From JAPKYZ01 sp033763835 (GTDB lineage Bacteria; Acidobacteriota; Terriglobia; Bryobacterales; Bryobacteraceae), in NCBI GenBank assembly GCA_033763835.1, contig JANRJS010000018.1, positions 1-64,000 of the forward strand: a DNA stretch of 64,000 nucleotides, written 5' to 3'. The notes under the pieces were generated by a model. The model searched no databases, was not told the origin of the DNA, and saw nothing but the letters and a program-made list of their open reading frames with translations. The position numbers and the translations under genes are program-made. How positions within the stretch are numbered: position 1 is the stretch's first letter; the number at the start of each line of letters is the position of its first letter. Positions 32,300 to 41,897 of this stretch are shown here, one piece after another.

Positions 32300-34738
32300 A
32301 TGATTGTTGAGTTGAGCCAGCCAGACCTGCCGCGTTTCGCGGATCTTAGCTTGCCCGTTCCGGTCGATCATCAGTTTACCTACGGACTGCCGGAAACGCT
32401 GCGCCATCGCGCGCAAACCGGCTGCCGGGCGGTGGTGCCGTTCGGATCGCGGCAACTCACCGGGGTGATCCTGCGAGTGCACGACGCCGCGCCGCCGCAA
32501 AAGCTGCGTGACGTAACCAAGTTGATCGACGAGCGGCCGGTTCTCGACGAGCATCTCATCGCGCTGGGGCGGTGGATCGCCGAGTATTATTGCGCCCCGC
32601 TGGGGGAGGTGTTGCGGGGCATGGCTCCGCTTGCGGGAGAAGTTGGCAAGCGGCGGACATACTCGCTGACCGATAAGGGGCGGGATGTCGCCCGGCAGCT
32701 AACGCTAGGCGCGAAGGCGGGCGAGGACGCGGCGGTCGATTTGCTTCGCTTGCTGGAAGCGCGAGCGCTGGCGGAGGCGACGCTCGCGCAGAAGGTTCCG
32801 AAGGCGGCGTATCACTTGCGCGCGCTGGCCAAGAGAGGACTGGTCTCGGTGGAGGACGACGCCGCCAAGCGCGATCCGTTGCGGTCGCCCTCGGATCGCC
32901 TCGAGGCGGAGTTTCTCGCGCGCACCGAAGACAAGTTGCCGAAGAAGGAGCGCGAGTTGCTTGCGTATCTCGAACTACATCCGGGCACGCACCGGTTGGA
33001 CAAGTTGGAAGAAACGATCGCCGGGGCGTCGCAAGCGGCGCGCGCCCTGGCGCGCAAATCGCTGGCCAGTGTGTCGCCCGTTGCGACCGAACCCGCCGGC
33101 ACCTTCGCGAGCGCTCCGCATCTCTTAAATTCGGCGCAGCAAACGGCCTTGGACGCGATCTCCAAGGCGATCGGCGAAAAACAGTTTGCGGCATTTCTGT
33201 TGCATGGCGTGACAGGTTCGGGAAAGACGGAAGTGTACCTGCGCGCGATCGACCGCGTGCTGGCGGAGGGACGTAGCGCTTTGTTGCTGGTACCGGAGAT
33301 CGCGCTCACCCCGCAAGTGGCAGGCCAATTCTTCGGGCGATTCGGAAGCCGCGCGGCGATTCTGCATTCGGCCTTCAACGATACGGAGCGCGCGGCGCAA
33401 TGGCGAAGGATTCACGCGGGAGAGGTAACGGTAGCCGTCGGCACTCGCTCCGCCGTATTCGCGCCGCTTAAGAATCTCGGCCTGATTCTGGTGGACGAAG
33501 AGCACGACGGAAGCTACAAACAGGAAGAAACGCCCCGCTACAGCGGCCGCGACGTCGCCGTGATGCGCGCGCGCATGTTGGATTGCACCGTCGTCCTCGG
33601 GTCGGCGACACCGAGTCTCGAATCGCGCCACAACGCCGAGCGCGGACGCTATCGTTATCTGGAACTGCCGGACCGCGTCGAGCGCCGCGCGATGCCCGAC
33701 GTCGAGTTAATCGATATGCGGCAAGAGTTCCTCGAAACCAGGGCGGCGCGCACCTTCTCGCGCCGATTGCTCGACGCGTTACGGGACCGGCTCGCCAACC
33801 GCGAACAGGCAATGCTGCTGCTCAACCGGCGCGGCTTTTCGACGTTTGTCGCTTGCCGCGCGTGCGGCGAACGCATCATGTGCGCCAACTGCGCGGTGAC
33901 GCTCACCTACCATCGCCGCGACCAGCGCCTGCTTTGCCATTTCTGCGGATACGCCGAGGGCGTTCCGCAAACTTGCCCCGCTTGCCGCAGCGATCACCTG
34001 TACTTCTCGGGCACGGGTTCCGAGCGCGTGGAGGACGAGTTGCATCGCGAGTTTCCGGAGGCGCGGATCGCCCGCATGGATCGCGACACGGTCGGCGGCA
34101 AGGACCAGTACGAGTCGATCCTGTCGAAGTTTCGCGCGCGCGAATACGACATCCTAGTGGGAACGCAAATGATCGCGAAAGGGCACGACATTCCGAACGT
34201 GACGCTGGTGGGCGCGGTGAATGCGGACATCGGGCTCGGACTGCCGGACTTTCGCGCGGCCGAGCGTACGTTTCAACTGTTGACGCAAGCGGCCGGGCGG
34301 GCGGGCCGCGGCTATCTGGCCGGACAAGTGCTGATCCAGACCGTGAATCCCGATCATTACGCCGTGCGCTTCGCCGCCGCGCAGGATTACCGCCTGTTCT
34401 ACGAGAAAGAAATTCAATTCCGGCGCGTGATGCGCTACCCTCCGTTCGCGGCGCTGGCCAGCTTGGTCGTACGGTCGGAGGATCAAGACCGGGCGCGTTC
34501 TTGGATCGGCGATTTAGCGCAACGATTGAATCCTCCGCCCGAGGGGATGGTGCGTTTAGGTCCGAATGAGGCCGCGGTCCCGAGAGTGAAGCGCGAGTTC
34601 CGGTTTCAGATGCTGTTGAAATCCGCCAGCCGGGCCGCCTTAGCGCGAGTCTTGCGCGAGTTGCGCGAGTATACGGTGAAGGCGAAGTGGCCCGCGACGG
34701 CGCTGGCGATCGACGTCGACCCGATGACGCTGCTATGA
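32300..34738 (+). CDS. priA: Primosomal protein N' (replication restart helicase)
   Basis: 812 residues. PriA unwinds forked DNA to reload the replisome. Seen: N-terminal 3'-end-binding domain (PVPVDHQFTYGLPETL), Walker A HGVTGSGKTEVYL, DEEH in LILVDEEHDGSYKQ, a paired zinc-binding cluster (CRACGERIMCANC and CHFCGYAEGVPQTCPAC) and helicase motifs GTQMIAKGHDIPNVT and TQAAGRAGRG. It is about 80 residues longer than E. coli PriA, mainly in the winged-helix region (100-240). It starts an ATGA-coupled run with the GNAT and SpoU genes. Confidence 0.94.
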   Translation: MIVELSQPDLPRFADLSLPVPVDHQFTYGLPETLRHRAQTGCRAVVPFGSRQLTGVILRVHDAAPPQKLRDVTKLIDERPVLDEHLIALGRWIAEYYCAPLGEVLRGMAPLAGEVGKRRTYSLTDKGRDVARQLTLGAKAGEDAAVDLLRLLEARALAEATLAQKVPKAAYHLRALAKRGLVSVEDDAAKRDPLRSPSDRLEAEFLARTEDKLPKKERELLAYLELHPGTHRLDKLEETIAGASQAARALARKSLASVSPVATEPAGTFASAPHLLNSAQQTALDAISKAIGEKQFAAFLLHGVTGSGKTEVYLRAIDRVLAEGRSALLLVPEIALTPQVAGQFFGRFGSRAAILHSAFNDTERAAQWRRIHAGEVTVAVGTRSAVFAPLKNLGLILVDEEHDGSYKQEETPRYSGRDVAVMRARMLDCTVVLGSATPSLESRHNAERGRYRYLELPDRVERRAMPDVELIDMRQEFLETRAARTFSRRLLDALRDRLANREQAMLLLNRRGFSTFVACRACGERIMCANCAVTLTYHRRDQRLLCHFCGYAEGVPQTCPACRSDHLYFSGTGSERVEDELHREFPEARIARMDRDTVGGKDQYESILSKFRAREYDILVGTQMIAKGHDIPNVTLVGAVNADIGLGLPDFRAAERTFQLLTQAAGRAGRGYLAGQVLIQTVNPDHYAVRFAAAQDYRLFYEKEIQFRRVMRYPPFAALASLVVRSEDQDRARSWIGDLAQRLNPPPEGMVRLGPNEAAVPRVKREFRFQMLLKSASRAALARVLRELREYTVKAKWPATALAIDVDPMTLL

Positions 34739-35526
34739 CTTTCGCCCCCACCTTCGCGCCCGCGGCCCGCAATTTGGCGGCGACGATGGCGTCTTTCGCG
34801 TATGGAATTCCCGGAGCGCGCGTCGCCGAGAAACCGGCGTTCACGCTGGTGGACACCGGGAAGACCTTCGGCGCCTTCAACTCGGCGATTCTGCGCGAGG
34901 AGGCATGCGAGCGGACCTTCGTCGAGTCGCTCGATGGGACGGCGGAGTATTTTGCGGCGCAGGGGTCGCCGTGGTCGTACTGGGTTTGCGAAGGCTTTCT
35001 CGAACCTCCGCTGCGGCGGCAACTCACTCGCGTGTTCGCCAAGCGAAAGCTGCAGCACACCTCGAGTTCGCCCGGAATGATCGCTTCGCAGCTGGCGCCG
35101 CCGAAACGCCCGCTGCCTTCTTTGCCCATCCGGCGCGTCGGCGATCCGGCGACGATTCGCGGCTTCTGCCATCTGATGGCGGTCACCTTCGACGGACCGT
35201 CGCGCGAGTTGGGATCGATGTACCGGCGCCCCGAGCTATGGACGCAATCGCACTTTCGCGGCTATCTCGGTTCCGTGCGCGGCTTCGACGTTACGGGCGG
35301 AATCACGGTGGTGGCGGGCGGTGTCATTGGGCTGTACGCCGTGGCGACGCTGCCCGAATTTATGCGGCGCGGGTACGGCGAAGCGCTGATGCGGTTCGCC
35401 ATCGAAGATACGCAGGCGGACTATGGCCCGATGCCCATCGTGCTGCAATCCTCGCCGGTCGCGCTGAAGCTTTACCGGCGGATGGGATTCCAACAAACGG
35501 CGCAGTTTTCGTTGTACTCGACATGA
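34735..35526 (+). CDS. GNAT-family N-acetyltransferase
   Basis: 263 residues. The C-terminal half (about 155-262) carries the GNAT core: GITVVAGGVIGLYAVATLPEF, the acetyl-CoA-binding RRGYGEALMRFAIED, and SSPVALKLYRRMGFQ. The N-terminal 140 residues are a separate region with LVDTGKTFGAFNSAILREE, perhaps a degenerate second GNAT unit. The ATG overlaps the priA stop (ATGA). Substrate unknown. Confidence 0.82.
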   Translation: MTFAPTFAPAARNLAATMASFAYGIPGARVAEKPAFTLVDTGKTFGAFNSAILREEACERTFVESLDGTAEYFAAQGSPWSYWVCEGFLEPPLRRQLTRVFAKRKLQHTSSSPGMIASQLAPPKRPLPSLPIRRVGDPATIRGFCHLMAVTFDGPSRELGSMYRRPELWTQSHFRGYLGSVRGFDVTGGITVVAGGVIGLYAVATLPEFMRRGYGEALMRFAIEDTQADYGPMPIVLQSSPVALKLYRRMGFQQTAQFSLYST

Positions 35527-36062
35527 CGGATCGAGTGCCTTTTCGCGCGACGCTGGCGGGCGAAGCGTACGGCTTCGAGAGGCTGCCGGTATGCGTGCTG
35601 CTGGACAACGTCAGGAGCATGTACAACGTGGGATCGTTCTTCCGGGCGGCGGACGGCGCGGGCGTGGAGAGAATCTATCTGAGCGGAATTACCGCGAGAC
35701 CGCCGAAGAACGCGATCGCGAAGACGGCGCTGGGAGCGGAAGAGCGGGTTCCGTGGGAAGGCTCGGCGAACGCGCTCGAAACGGCGCTCGCGTTGCGCGC
35801 ACGGGGTTATGAGCTTGCCGCCGTCGAGACCTCGGTGCGCTCCGTCGACCTTTTCGATTGGAATCCTCGATTCCCCGTTTGCCTGATGTTCGGCCACGAG
35901 GTGGATGGGCTCAACGAGGAGTTGCTCGCGGCTTGCGACGTTCACGTTCGCATTCCCATGCTTGGCGGCAAGCATTCGCTGAACGTCGCCACCGCGGGCG
36001 GAGTGGCGCTGTACGAACTGCTTCGCAAGTATCGTCAGGCTTTAGGACGCGGGACGGCGTGA
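35523..36062 (+). CDS. SpoU/TrmH-family RNA 2'-O-methyltransferase
   Basis: 179 residues with all three SPOUT motifs: LLDNVRSMYNVGSFFRAADG (motif 1), VCLMFGHEVDGLNEEL (motif 2) and IPMLGGKHSLNVATAGGVAL (motif 3), which form the knotted S-adenosylmethionine site. It probably methylates a tRNA or rRNA ribose. It is coupled to the GNAT gene (ATGA). The last 28 bases overlap the 3' end of the D-lactate dehydrogenase gene on the other strand. Confidence 0.88.
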   Translation: MTDRVPFRATLAGEAYGFERLPVCVLLDNVRSMYNVGSFFRAADGAGVERIYLSGITARPPKNAIAKTALGAEERVPWEGSANALETALALRARGYELAAVETSVRSVDLFDWNPRFPVCLMFGHEVDGLNEELLAACDVHVRIPMLGGKHSLNVATAGGVALYELLRKYRQALGRGTA

Positions 36063-37033
36063 ACGGGCGCGCCTTCGCTCTCGAAGGTAGAGATGTTGGC
36101 GACGGTAGTCTCGGCGATGTTGCGCAGCGCGTCCTCGGTAAAGAACGCTTGGTGGCCGGTGATCAGCACGTTGGGGAAGGTGGTGAGCCGCGCGAACACG
36201 TCGTCCTGCAGCACACGGCCCGATAGGTCCTCGAAGAAAAGGTCGGCCTCTTCTTCGTAGACGTCGAGCCCCAGATATCCGATCTGGCCGGACTTCAATC
36301 CCTCGATCACGGCACGGGTGTCGATCAAGGCCCCGCGGCTGGTGTTGATCAGCATGACGCCGCGCTTCATCATGGCGATCGCTCCGGCGCCGATCAGGTG
36401 GCGCGTCGAGGGGGTCAGCGGGCAGTGCAACGAGACGATATCGGACTCGCGGAACAAGCGGTCGAGCGGGACGTAACGGTCGCCCGCCCCGGTGCACTCG
36501 GGATTCTCGACGATGTCGTGCGCCAGAATGCGGCACCCGAAGCCGCGCATGATGCCGGCGAAAACGGCTCCGATCTTGCCGGTGCCTACGACGCCGGCTA
36601 CGCGCCCTCGCAAGTCGAAACCCATGAGACCGTCGAGGGCGAAGTTTCCTTCGCGGACGCGGTTGAACGCCCGATGGATGCGGCGATTCAGAGCCAGGAT
36701 GAGGGCCGCCGTATGTTCGGCCACGGCGTAGGGCGAATAGGCGGGCACGCGGGCGACGGCCATACCTGTGGCGGCGGCGGCCCCCACATCGACGTTATTG
36801 AATCCGGCGCAACGCATGGCGATCAGCTTCACGCCCTGCCTTGCCAGGCGCTCGATCGCGGAGGCGTCGAGCGTATCGTTGACGAAGGCGCAAACCGCCC
36901 GGCACCCTTCGGCGAGCACGGCGGTCTTCTCGTCGAGGTGCGGCTCGAAGTAAACGAACTGGTGCGCGCCGCGGTTCGCCGCTTCCAGCGACGACCGATC
37001 GTAGGGCTTCGCCGAGAAGACGCCAACCTTCAT
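36035..37033 (-). CDS. ldhA: D-lactate dehydrogenase (2-hydroxyacid family)
   Basis: 332 residues. NAD-binding GVVGTGKIGAVFAGIM, catalytic arginine R234 in TSRGALIDT, the glutamate in GLDVYEEEADLFFED and histidine H294 in ITGHQAFFTEDAL identify the D-lactate dehydrogenase branch. It converts pyruvate and NADH to D-lactate. The start at 37031-37033 overlaps the upstream sulfatase stop (ATGA). It is the last gene of the long minus-strand run and overlaps the SpoU gene tail. Confidence 0.9.
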   Translation of the reverse strand: MKVGVFSAKPYDRSSLEAANRGAHQFVYFEPHLDEKTAVLAEGCRAVCAFVNDTLDASAIERLARQGVKLIAMRCAGFNNVDVGAAAATGMAVARVPAYSPYAVAEHTAALILALNRRIHRAFNRVREGNFALDGLMGFDLRGRVAGVVGTGKIGAVFAGIMRGFGCRILAHDIVENPECTGAGDRYVPLDRLFRESDIVSLHCPLTPSTRHLIGAGAIAMMKRGVMLINTSRGALIDTRAVIEGLKSGQIGYLGLDVYEEEADLFFEDLSGRVLQDDVFARLTTFPNVLITGHQAFFTEDALRNIAETTVANISTFESEGAPVHAVPRPKA

Positions 37034-38439
37034 GCCGTGTGCTTTTCCCGCCAGGCGCTCAGTTCGCGCGTTAGCCTTTCGCGGACCGTCGTGTACGCCG
37101 GATTCGCGTATTGATTGATGCGCTCTCGCGGGTCCTTCTTCAAATCGAACAATTCGCACGGACCCTGGCCGCCGTCGCGAAGGACGAGCTTGTAGTAATT
37201 GTCGCGGGCCATCTCGGTGTTTCGGAAATGTCCGAACACTAAGTTAGGCCACGGTTTTTCCTTGGTGTACTTAGCCGGTCGTCCGTGAATTTTTCCGAAG
37301 GCGATTTCCGCGTAGCTCCGGCCGCATAAATTGCGCTCCGGAACCGGTAAGTCGAGCGCATCGCAGATCGTTGGCAAGAAATCGTAAGTGGAAGTTACTT
37401 CCGGGCGAACCGATTCGGGCGGAACCTTGCCCGGCCAACTCCAGATCATCGGCACGCCGATGGCCTCCTCGTACATGTTGATTGGGTCGGAGGCGAGTCC
37501 TTTGCTCCACAATCCATGCCGGCCAAGGAGAAATCCGTTATCGCCGCAGAAGACGATCAACGTGTTGTCGGCGAGGCCTCGCTCGCGTAGCTTCTTGACC
37601 AGCGCCCCGACCTCGTCGTCGAGCGCGGTCGTAGCGGCGGCGCAGCGGCGAATATTGGCCACCGGATCGGCCAAAAACTGTTTCTCGCGGAGAGCGTTCG
37701 GAGCGGCGCGCTCCCAACCGAAGGTATCGAAGATCGACTTCGCGTACATGTCGTAATACTTCTGCGGATGACCTTCGTAAGGAGTATGCGGATTAAAGTA
37801 ACTGACGGTCAGGAAAAATGGCTTGTCTTTCGACTGCTGTTCCAAATACTCGCCCGCCCGCTGCGTCATCAACGACGCCAAGTAACCTTTCTCCTCGACT
37901 AACTTGCCGTTGAGATACATCGGCGGGTCCTGGTAACGCGACGATCCTTGTCCGGCCATGATGTAGGAGTACTCGTAGTTGTGGCCGATGGCGTTCGACG
38001 GTCCCATGTGCCACTTACCGACATACCCGCACCGGTAACCGGCGTTGGCCAGAATGTCGGACAGCATGACCTCGTTGGCGAAGGACGCCGGAATCTCCTT
38101 CTGCCCTTGCGGAGGCTGTTCGATGGGCCGGTCGGTGAGGAAATCGTGGATGCCGTGTTGGCGGGGGACGCGGCCCGTGAAAATCGTCGCCCGAGAGGCG
38201 GAGCAGATCGGCGTACACACGAAGTGGTTCGAAAAACGAGTGCCCGTGCGCGCGAGAAGATCGATGTTCGGCGTCTTTATTTCTTGGTTGCCGTAACAGC
38301 CCAGCATCCAGGCCGCGAGGTCGTCGGCGAGCACAAACACGATGTTCGGACGCGGCGGCGGCGCGGCGTCTTTCTTTTGCGCCGCTTTTTGCGCCATTAG
38401 GGGCGCACCGGTAGCCAGAATCCAATCTCGCCGAGTCAT
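37030..38439 (-). CDS. Sulfatase (formylglycine-type)
   Basis: 469 residues. A Tat-like start (MTRRDWILATGAPLMAQ) and the metal ligands PNIVFVLADDLA, YVGKWHMG and CGDNGFLLG support an exported type I sulfatase. The modified-cysteine motif reads C79-S-A-S-R83, CxAxR rather than the commoner CxPxR; that variant is accepted by some maturases. No formylglycine-generating enzyme is in the window. It probably removes sulfate from polysaccharides. It lies between the ABC permease and ldhA in one run. Confidence 0.9.
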   Translation of the reverse strand: MTRRDWILATGAPLMAQKAAQKKDAAPPPRPNIVFVLADDLAAWMLGCYGNQEIKTPNIDLLARTGTRFSNHFVCTPICSASRATIFTGRVPRQHGIHDFLTDRPIEQPPQGQKEIPASFANEVMLSDILANAGYRCGYVGKWHMGPSNAIGHNYEYSYIMAGQGSSRYQDPPMYLNGKLVEEKGYLASLMTQRAGEYLEQQSKDKPFFLTVSYFNPHTPYEGHPQKYYDMYAKSIFDTFGWERAAPNALREKQFLADPVANIRRCAAATTALDDEVGALVKKLRERGLADNTLIVFCGDNGFLLGRHGLWSKGLASDPINMYEEAIGVPMIWSWPGKVPPESVRPEVTSTYDFLPTICDALDLPVPERNLCGRSYAEIAFGKIHGRPAKYTKEKPWPNLVFGHFRNTEMARDNYYKLVLRDGGQGPCELFDLKKDPRERINQYANPAYTTVRERLTRELSAWREKHTA

Positions 38440-38447
38440 AAGACCGA

Positions 38448-39257
38448 TTACAGCACGTCGGCGAAGCCGCGCTTAAGCTGACGGAAGATCAAGGCGCCCG
38501 CGAGAAAAACCAACGAAGATACGGCCCAGGCGTACGTCATATCCGCGAGCCTGGGAGGCGCGCCGGACAGCAAAACATCGCGGTAAATCCGAACTAAAGC
38601 GGACAAAGGGTTGAGAGCGGGAAGCACGCGCAGGCTTGCGGGAATCTGATCGAGGTTAATGAAAATCGGCGTAATCCAGAACCACAGAGTGAGCGCCACC
38701 ATCACACCCTGCGCCGTATCGCGAAGGTAGACCTGAAAGGCAGCGACGATCCAACCGACGCCGATCGAGAGAAGCGCAAGGGCGGCCATCGCGAGGGGAA
38801 GCCAAAGGACGGTCCACCACAATCCCCCTCCCCAGATTTGAATGGCGGCTAAAGCGAGGCCGAGCGTCATCCAATGACTCACCAAGGTCGAAAAGAAGAT
38901 CGAAATGGGGATCATCTCCGAAGGGAAGACGGTCTTAGTGACTAAATTCGACGAATCGACGATCGCCGTTGCGCTGCGCTGGACGGTTTCCGAAAACAGC
39001 ATCCAGGGTAAGTACCCGCAAAAAAGAAACAACGTGTAGTTACTCGTCCCCGAACCTTCCGGCACGCCCATGCGCAAACAGATGTGGAATACGAAAGTCC
39101 AACTGGCGAGTAGCACCAGGGGATGCACCAAACCCCAGAGCCACCCGCCCGCCGAACCTACGAAGCGTTTCTCGAAATCGCGCCGGATCAGTTGGTACAA
39201 CAGCGCGCGGCGCTCGACTAAGTTGCGGAAGAAACGCCGCCCGGGGAGATTGGGCAT
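38448..39257 (-). CDS. ABC-2 polysaccharide-export permease (Wzm/TagG type)
   Basis: 269 residues with about six hydrophobic helices and the family features RRDFEKRFVGSAGGWLWGLV at the N-terminus and TLWFWITPIFINLDQIP. Such permeases export O-antigen or teichoic-acid-like polymers with an ATPase partner. No ATPase gene is visible in this run, so it must borrow one. Its ATG abuts the DUF1080 stop with no gap, and the sulfatase start is eight bases after its stop. Confidence 0.85.
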   Translation of the reverse strand: MPNLPGRRFFRNLVERRALLYQLIRRDFEKRFVGSAGGWLWGLVHPLVLLASWTFVFHICLRMGVPEGSGTSNYTLFLFCGYLPWMLFSETVQRSATAIVDSSNLVTKTVFPSEMIPISIFFSTLVSHWMTLGLALAAIQIWGGGLWWTVLWLPLAMAALALLSIGVGWIVAAFQVYLRDTAQGVMVALTLWFWITPIFINLDQIPASLRVLPALNPLSALVRIYRDVLLSGAPPRLADMTYAWAVSSLVFLAGALIFRQLKRGFADVL

Positions 39258-39944
39258 TTAGTCGAGCGGACGGAACCAAATGTTCCGGAACTTCATCACG
39301 GTATGCGGCGCGTTGGGAAATCCCGAATGGTCCTGTAACTTAATCGGGCCCGGTTCGCATGCGCCTTTGCCTTGGTCGCGGCGGCGTTCTTGATCGGCGG
39401 CCTCCGATATGGCGACGCGATCCTGAACCAAGACTCCGTTTAGCAAGGCGGTAACTACGGGACGCTCGACGATCGCGCCGTTGGCGTCGCACTTCGGCGC
39501 GTGAAAAATCACGTCGTAGGTCTGCCATTCCCCGGCGGGCTTGGCGGCGCTTACCAGCGGAGGCGCTTGATTGTAGAGTGCGCCGATCGTTCCATTTGCG
39601 TAGGTCGGATTGTCGATCCCGTCGAGAATCTGCAGTTCGTACCGCCCATGCAGATAGAAGCCGCTATTAGCCCGGCGCTGGCCCTTCTGATCGGGCATCG
39701 GCGGCAAGTTGAATTCTAAGTGAAGCTGCGCGCTCCGGAATTTGTCTACCGAAAAGATGTCGCCCGCGCCGGTGGCGCAGACCATAACTCCGGACTCGTC
39801 CTTGCACTTGTTCGGCCCGCCGTCGCGAGTCCGCCAACGCGAGTGGTCTAGGACGACGGCGTCGGATGGGCGCGGCGCGGGATTGACGGCGCGCGGCATC
39901 GGCGGGTCTTGCGCAACTATCGCGGCGAAGGCGGCAATCAGCAT
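39258..39944 (-). CDS. DUF1080-family protein (3-keto-disaccharide hydrolase-like)
   Basis: 228 residues. A short hydrophobic N-terminus (MLIAAFAAIVAQ) suggests export. The beta-jelly-roll pattern includes AQLHLEFNLPPM, ANSGFYLHGRYELQILDG, and PAGEWQTYDVIFHAP, characteristic of DUF1080/concanavalin-like proteins; some members hydrolyse 3-keto-glycosides. Second DUF1080 protein at 49.5 kb. Directly abuts the ABC permease. Confidence 0.85.
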   Translation of the reverse strand: MLIAAFAAIVAQDPPMPRAVNPAPRPSDAVVLDHSRWRTRDGGPNKCKDESGVMVCATGAGDIFSVDKFRSAQLHLEFNLPPMPDQKGQRRANSGFYLHGRYELQILDGIDNPTYANGTIGALYNQAPPLVSAAKPAGEWQTYDVIFHAPKCDANGAIVERPVVTALLNGVLVQDRVAISEAADQERRRDQGKGACEPGPIKLQDHSGFPNAPHTVMKFRNIWFRPLD

Positions 39945-39971
39945 GTCGGCTTCAGGATATCCGGTTGCCGA

Positions 39972-40934
39972 TCATTGCTGCTGTTGCTGCTGCTGTTGCG
40001 CGAGCTGCTCTTCGATCTCTTCGGGAGCGGGGACCCATTCGAGCGGAGAAACGATTTCCGGCTCGATCGTCACCGGCGCGTCGGCGGGTTGCACCAGCAC
40101 GGATACATAAAGCTCGCTCTTCGCATTCCCTTTGAACACGCCGTGCGTCGGGGGGACGTCGTTGTAATCGCGGCCGACAGCCGTGCGGATGTGCCGCTCT
40201 CCCGCGAAAAGGTTGTTCGTCGGGTCGAGTCCGATCCAACCCGCGCCGGGAAGCAACACCTCCACCCAAGCGTGCGTCGCGCCGTCCGAAGAACGGTCGT
40301 GGTCGTCGCGGCCGTGATATAGATAGCCGCTCACGTAACGGCAGGGGACCTGGAGGTAATGCCGGACCAACGCGGTCATGATGTGCGTAAAGTCCTGGCA
40401 AACGCCCCGCCGCGCACGCAACGCATCGTCGATCGGCGAATCGACTTTGGTCGATTTAGGCACGTAGTCGAAATGCTTGTAGATTCCGCGCGTGATTTCG
40501 ATCAGTAACGTCAGGGGATCGTCGCGCCGCCGCACGTCAAGATGCCTCGCCAGTTCGGCCAACAAAGGACTGGGCCGAGCGAAATCGCTCGGCATCAAAA
40601 ATTCCCAGAAATCGCCCAATTGGATCATGTGATCCAACTCCGCCCAACTCTCTTCGGGCATGCGGTCGGGCAGCGTGGATAACACGCCGGTCTCTACTTT
40701 CGCTTCGGCGACAATTTGCAACTGTGTGTGACGGCCGGGAACGTTGAAGTGATGGATGGTGTTCCCCAAATAATCCCGATATTGGTGAACATTCGCTTTC
40801 GGACTCACCAGTAAGTCGAAAGACAGACAACGCTGCAGTCCCTCCGAACGCGGCTGCATCCGCGTCTCCATAATGCTTTCCTGGACCGCGGAATCGTACT
40901 TAAAGCGGGTTTGGTGGCGAATGGAGAAGAACAT
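39972..40934 (-). CDS. Transglutaminase-like protein
   Basis: 320 residues. The thiol triad is visible: C179 in RRGVCQDFTHIM, H221 in ATHAWVEVLLPG, D237 in GLDPTNN. An N-terminal beta domain (HQTRFKYDSAVQESIMETRMQ) precedes it, as in the bacterial transglutaminase N-terminal domain. The C-terminus is a run of glutamines (about 8). It abuts the alpha-E gene. Together with the ATP-grasp and alpha-E genes it forms the known three-gene unit of unassigned peptide chemistry. Confidence 0.88.
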   Translation of the reverse strand: MFFSIRHQTRFKYDSAVQESIMETRMQPRSEGLQRCLSFDLLVSPKANVHQYRDYLGNTIHHFNVPGRHTQLQIVAEAKVETGVLSTLPDRMPEESWAELDHMIQLGDFWEFLMPSDFARPSPLLAELARHLDVRRRDDPLTLLIEITRGIYKHFDYVPKSTKVDSPIDDALRARRGVCQDFTHIMTALVRHYLQVPCRYVSGYLYHGRDDHDRSSDGATHAWVEVLLPGAGWIGLDPTNNLFAGERHIRTAVGRDYNDVPPTHGVFKGNAKSELYVSVLVQPADAPVTIEPEIVSPLEWVPAPEEIEEQLAQQQQQQQQ

Positions 40935-41897
40935 CTAAGTCAGCACCGCCGTATCGATCGGATAGTCGATGTAGCTTTGATAAGCGGAAGCGTGGATTTG
41001 TCCGCACTGCCGCTGGATTCCTTCGAGGTAGCTTTGAATGCTCCCCGACATGATCTCGTCGATCGGAGTGAAACTCAGCGAGGCCCGCAATCGCCCCGCG
41101 AGCCGCGCCACGCGGCTGCCTTTCCGCGACGCCGTCGCCTCGGGCAAAGCGTTCAACGAGGTTTGGATCGCGTCCACCGCGTACCGCACCGCATGCGGAA
41201 ACTCGGCGTTCAGTAACAGGAACTCGGCGATCCGGTCGGGGGTGAGATCGGCTGTGTAAACGCGGCAATAAGCCTCGAAGGCGGCGCAACAGCGCAGCAA
41301 TCCGATCCATTCAAGATGCTCCGCCGCGTCGGGCGCGCGATCGGCGAGACGGTAAAACTCGCTGTAATGCACGTCGAGCAACGTCGCGATGGACCGCGCG
41401 CGTTCCAAGTGACGCCCAATCTGGATGAATTGCCAACCTTCGCCGTGCGTCATCGTCGAATCCGTGAGTCCGTTGAACAGATGGCAGCCCTGCTTGACGG
41501 CGTCGAGAAATTCGTCGGGACGCGCGTTGTGCGATTCCTCGAGCTGCACGCGCTTCACTTCGTGAAAGAGCCGGTTCAACTGCTCCCACATCTCGCTGGA
41601 AATCTGTTCGCGGACCTGCCGGGCGTTTTCGCGCGCCTGCATGATGGTGGCCACGATCGACGACCGCACGGTGTGATCGAAGATCAGTGCGTCGGCCAAC
41701 GAATGCGAGTCCATCGAATGTCCGGCGGGCAGCGGATGGCCGAGGCTCGCGAGCACGCGGCCCCAACGGCGGTCCGTCGAAATCGCGGTTTGATCGAGCA
41801 TCAAGTTCAAGTGCACCTCGATCAGGCGCGAGGAATGCTCGGCGCGTTCGAGATATCGCGCCATCCAGTAAAGGCTGTCGGCCACGCGGGAGAGCAT
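40935..41897 (-). CDS. Alpha-E domain protein
   Basis: 320 residues, mostly helical, with the family opening LSRVADSLYWMARYLERAEH and HLERARSIATLLDVHYSEF. These proteins always travel with the circularly permuted ATP-grasp enzyme and often with a transglutaminase. The stop lies directly next to the transglutaminase ATG. Upstream, a 27-base tandem repeat fills the space before its ATG at 41895-41897. Confidence 0.87.
   Translation of the reverse strand: MLSRVADSLYWMARYLERAEHSSRLIEVHLNLMLDQTAISTDRRWGRVLASLGHPLPAGHSMDSHSLADALIFDHTVRSSIVATIMQARENARQVREQISSEMWEQLNRLFHEVKRVQLEESHNARPDEFLDAVKQGCHLFNGLTDSTMTHGEGWQFIQIGRHLERARSIATLLDVHYSEFYRLADRAPDAAEHLEWIGLLRCCAAFEAYCRVYTADLTPDRIAEFLLLNAEFPHAVRYAVDAIQTSLNALPEATASRKGSRVARLAGRLRASLSFTPIDEIMSGSIQSYLEGIQRQCGQIHASAYQSYIDYPIDTAVLT

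Noticed and set aside
39975..39998. Poly-glutamine run as assembly error
   Set aside because: It is in frame and near the natural stop, with mixed CAG/CAA codons, so it looks genuine low-complexity tail.
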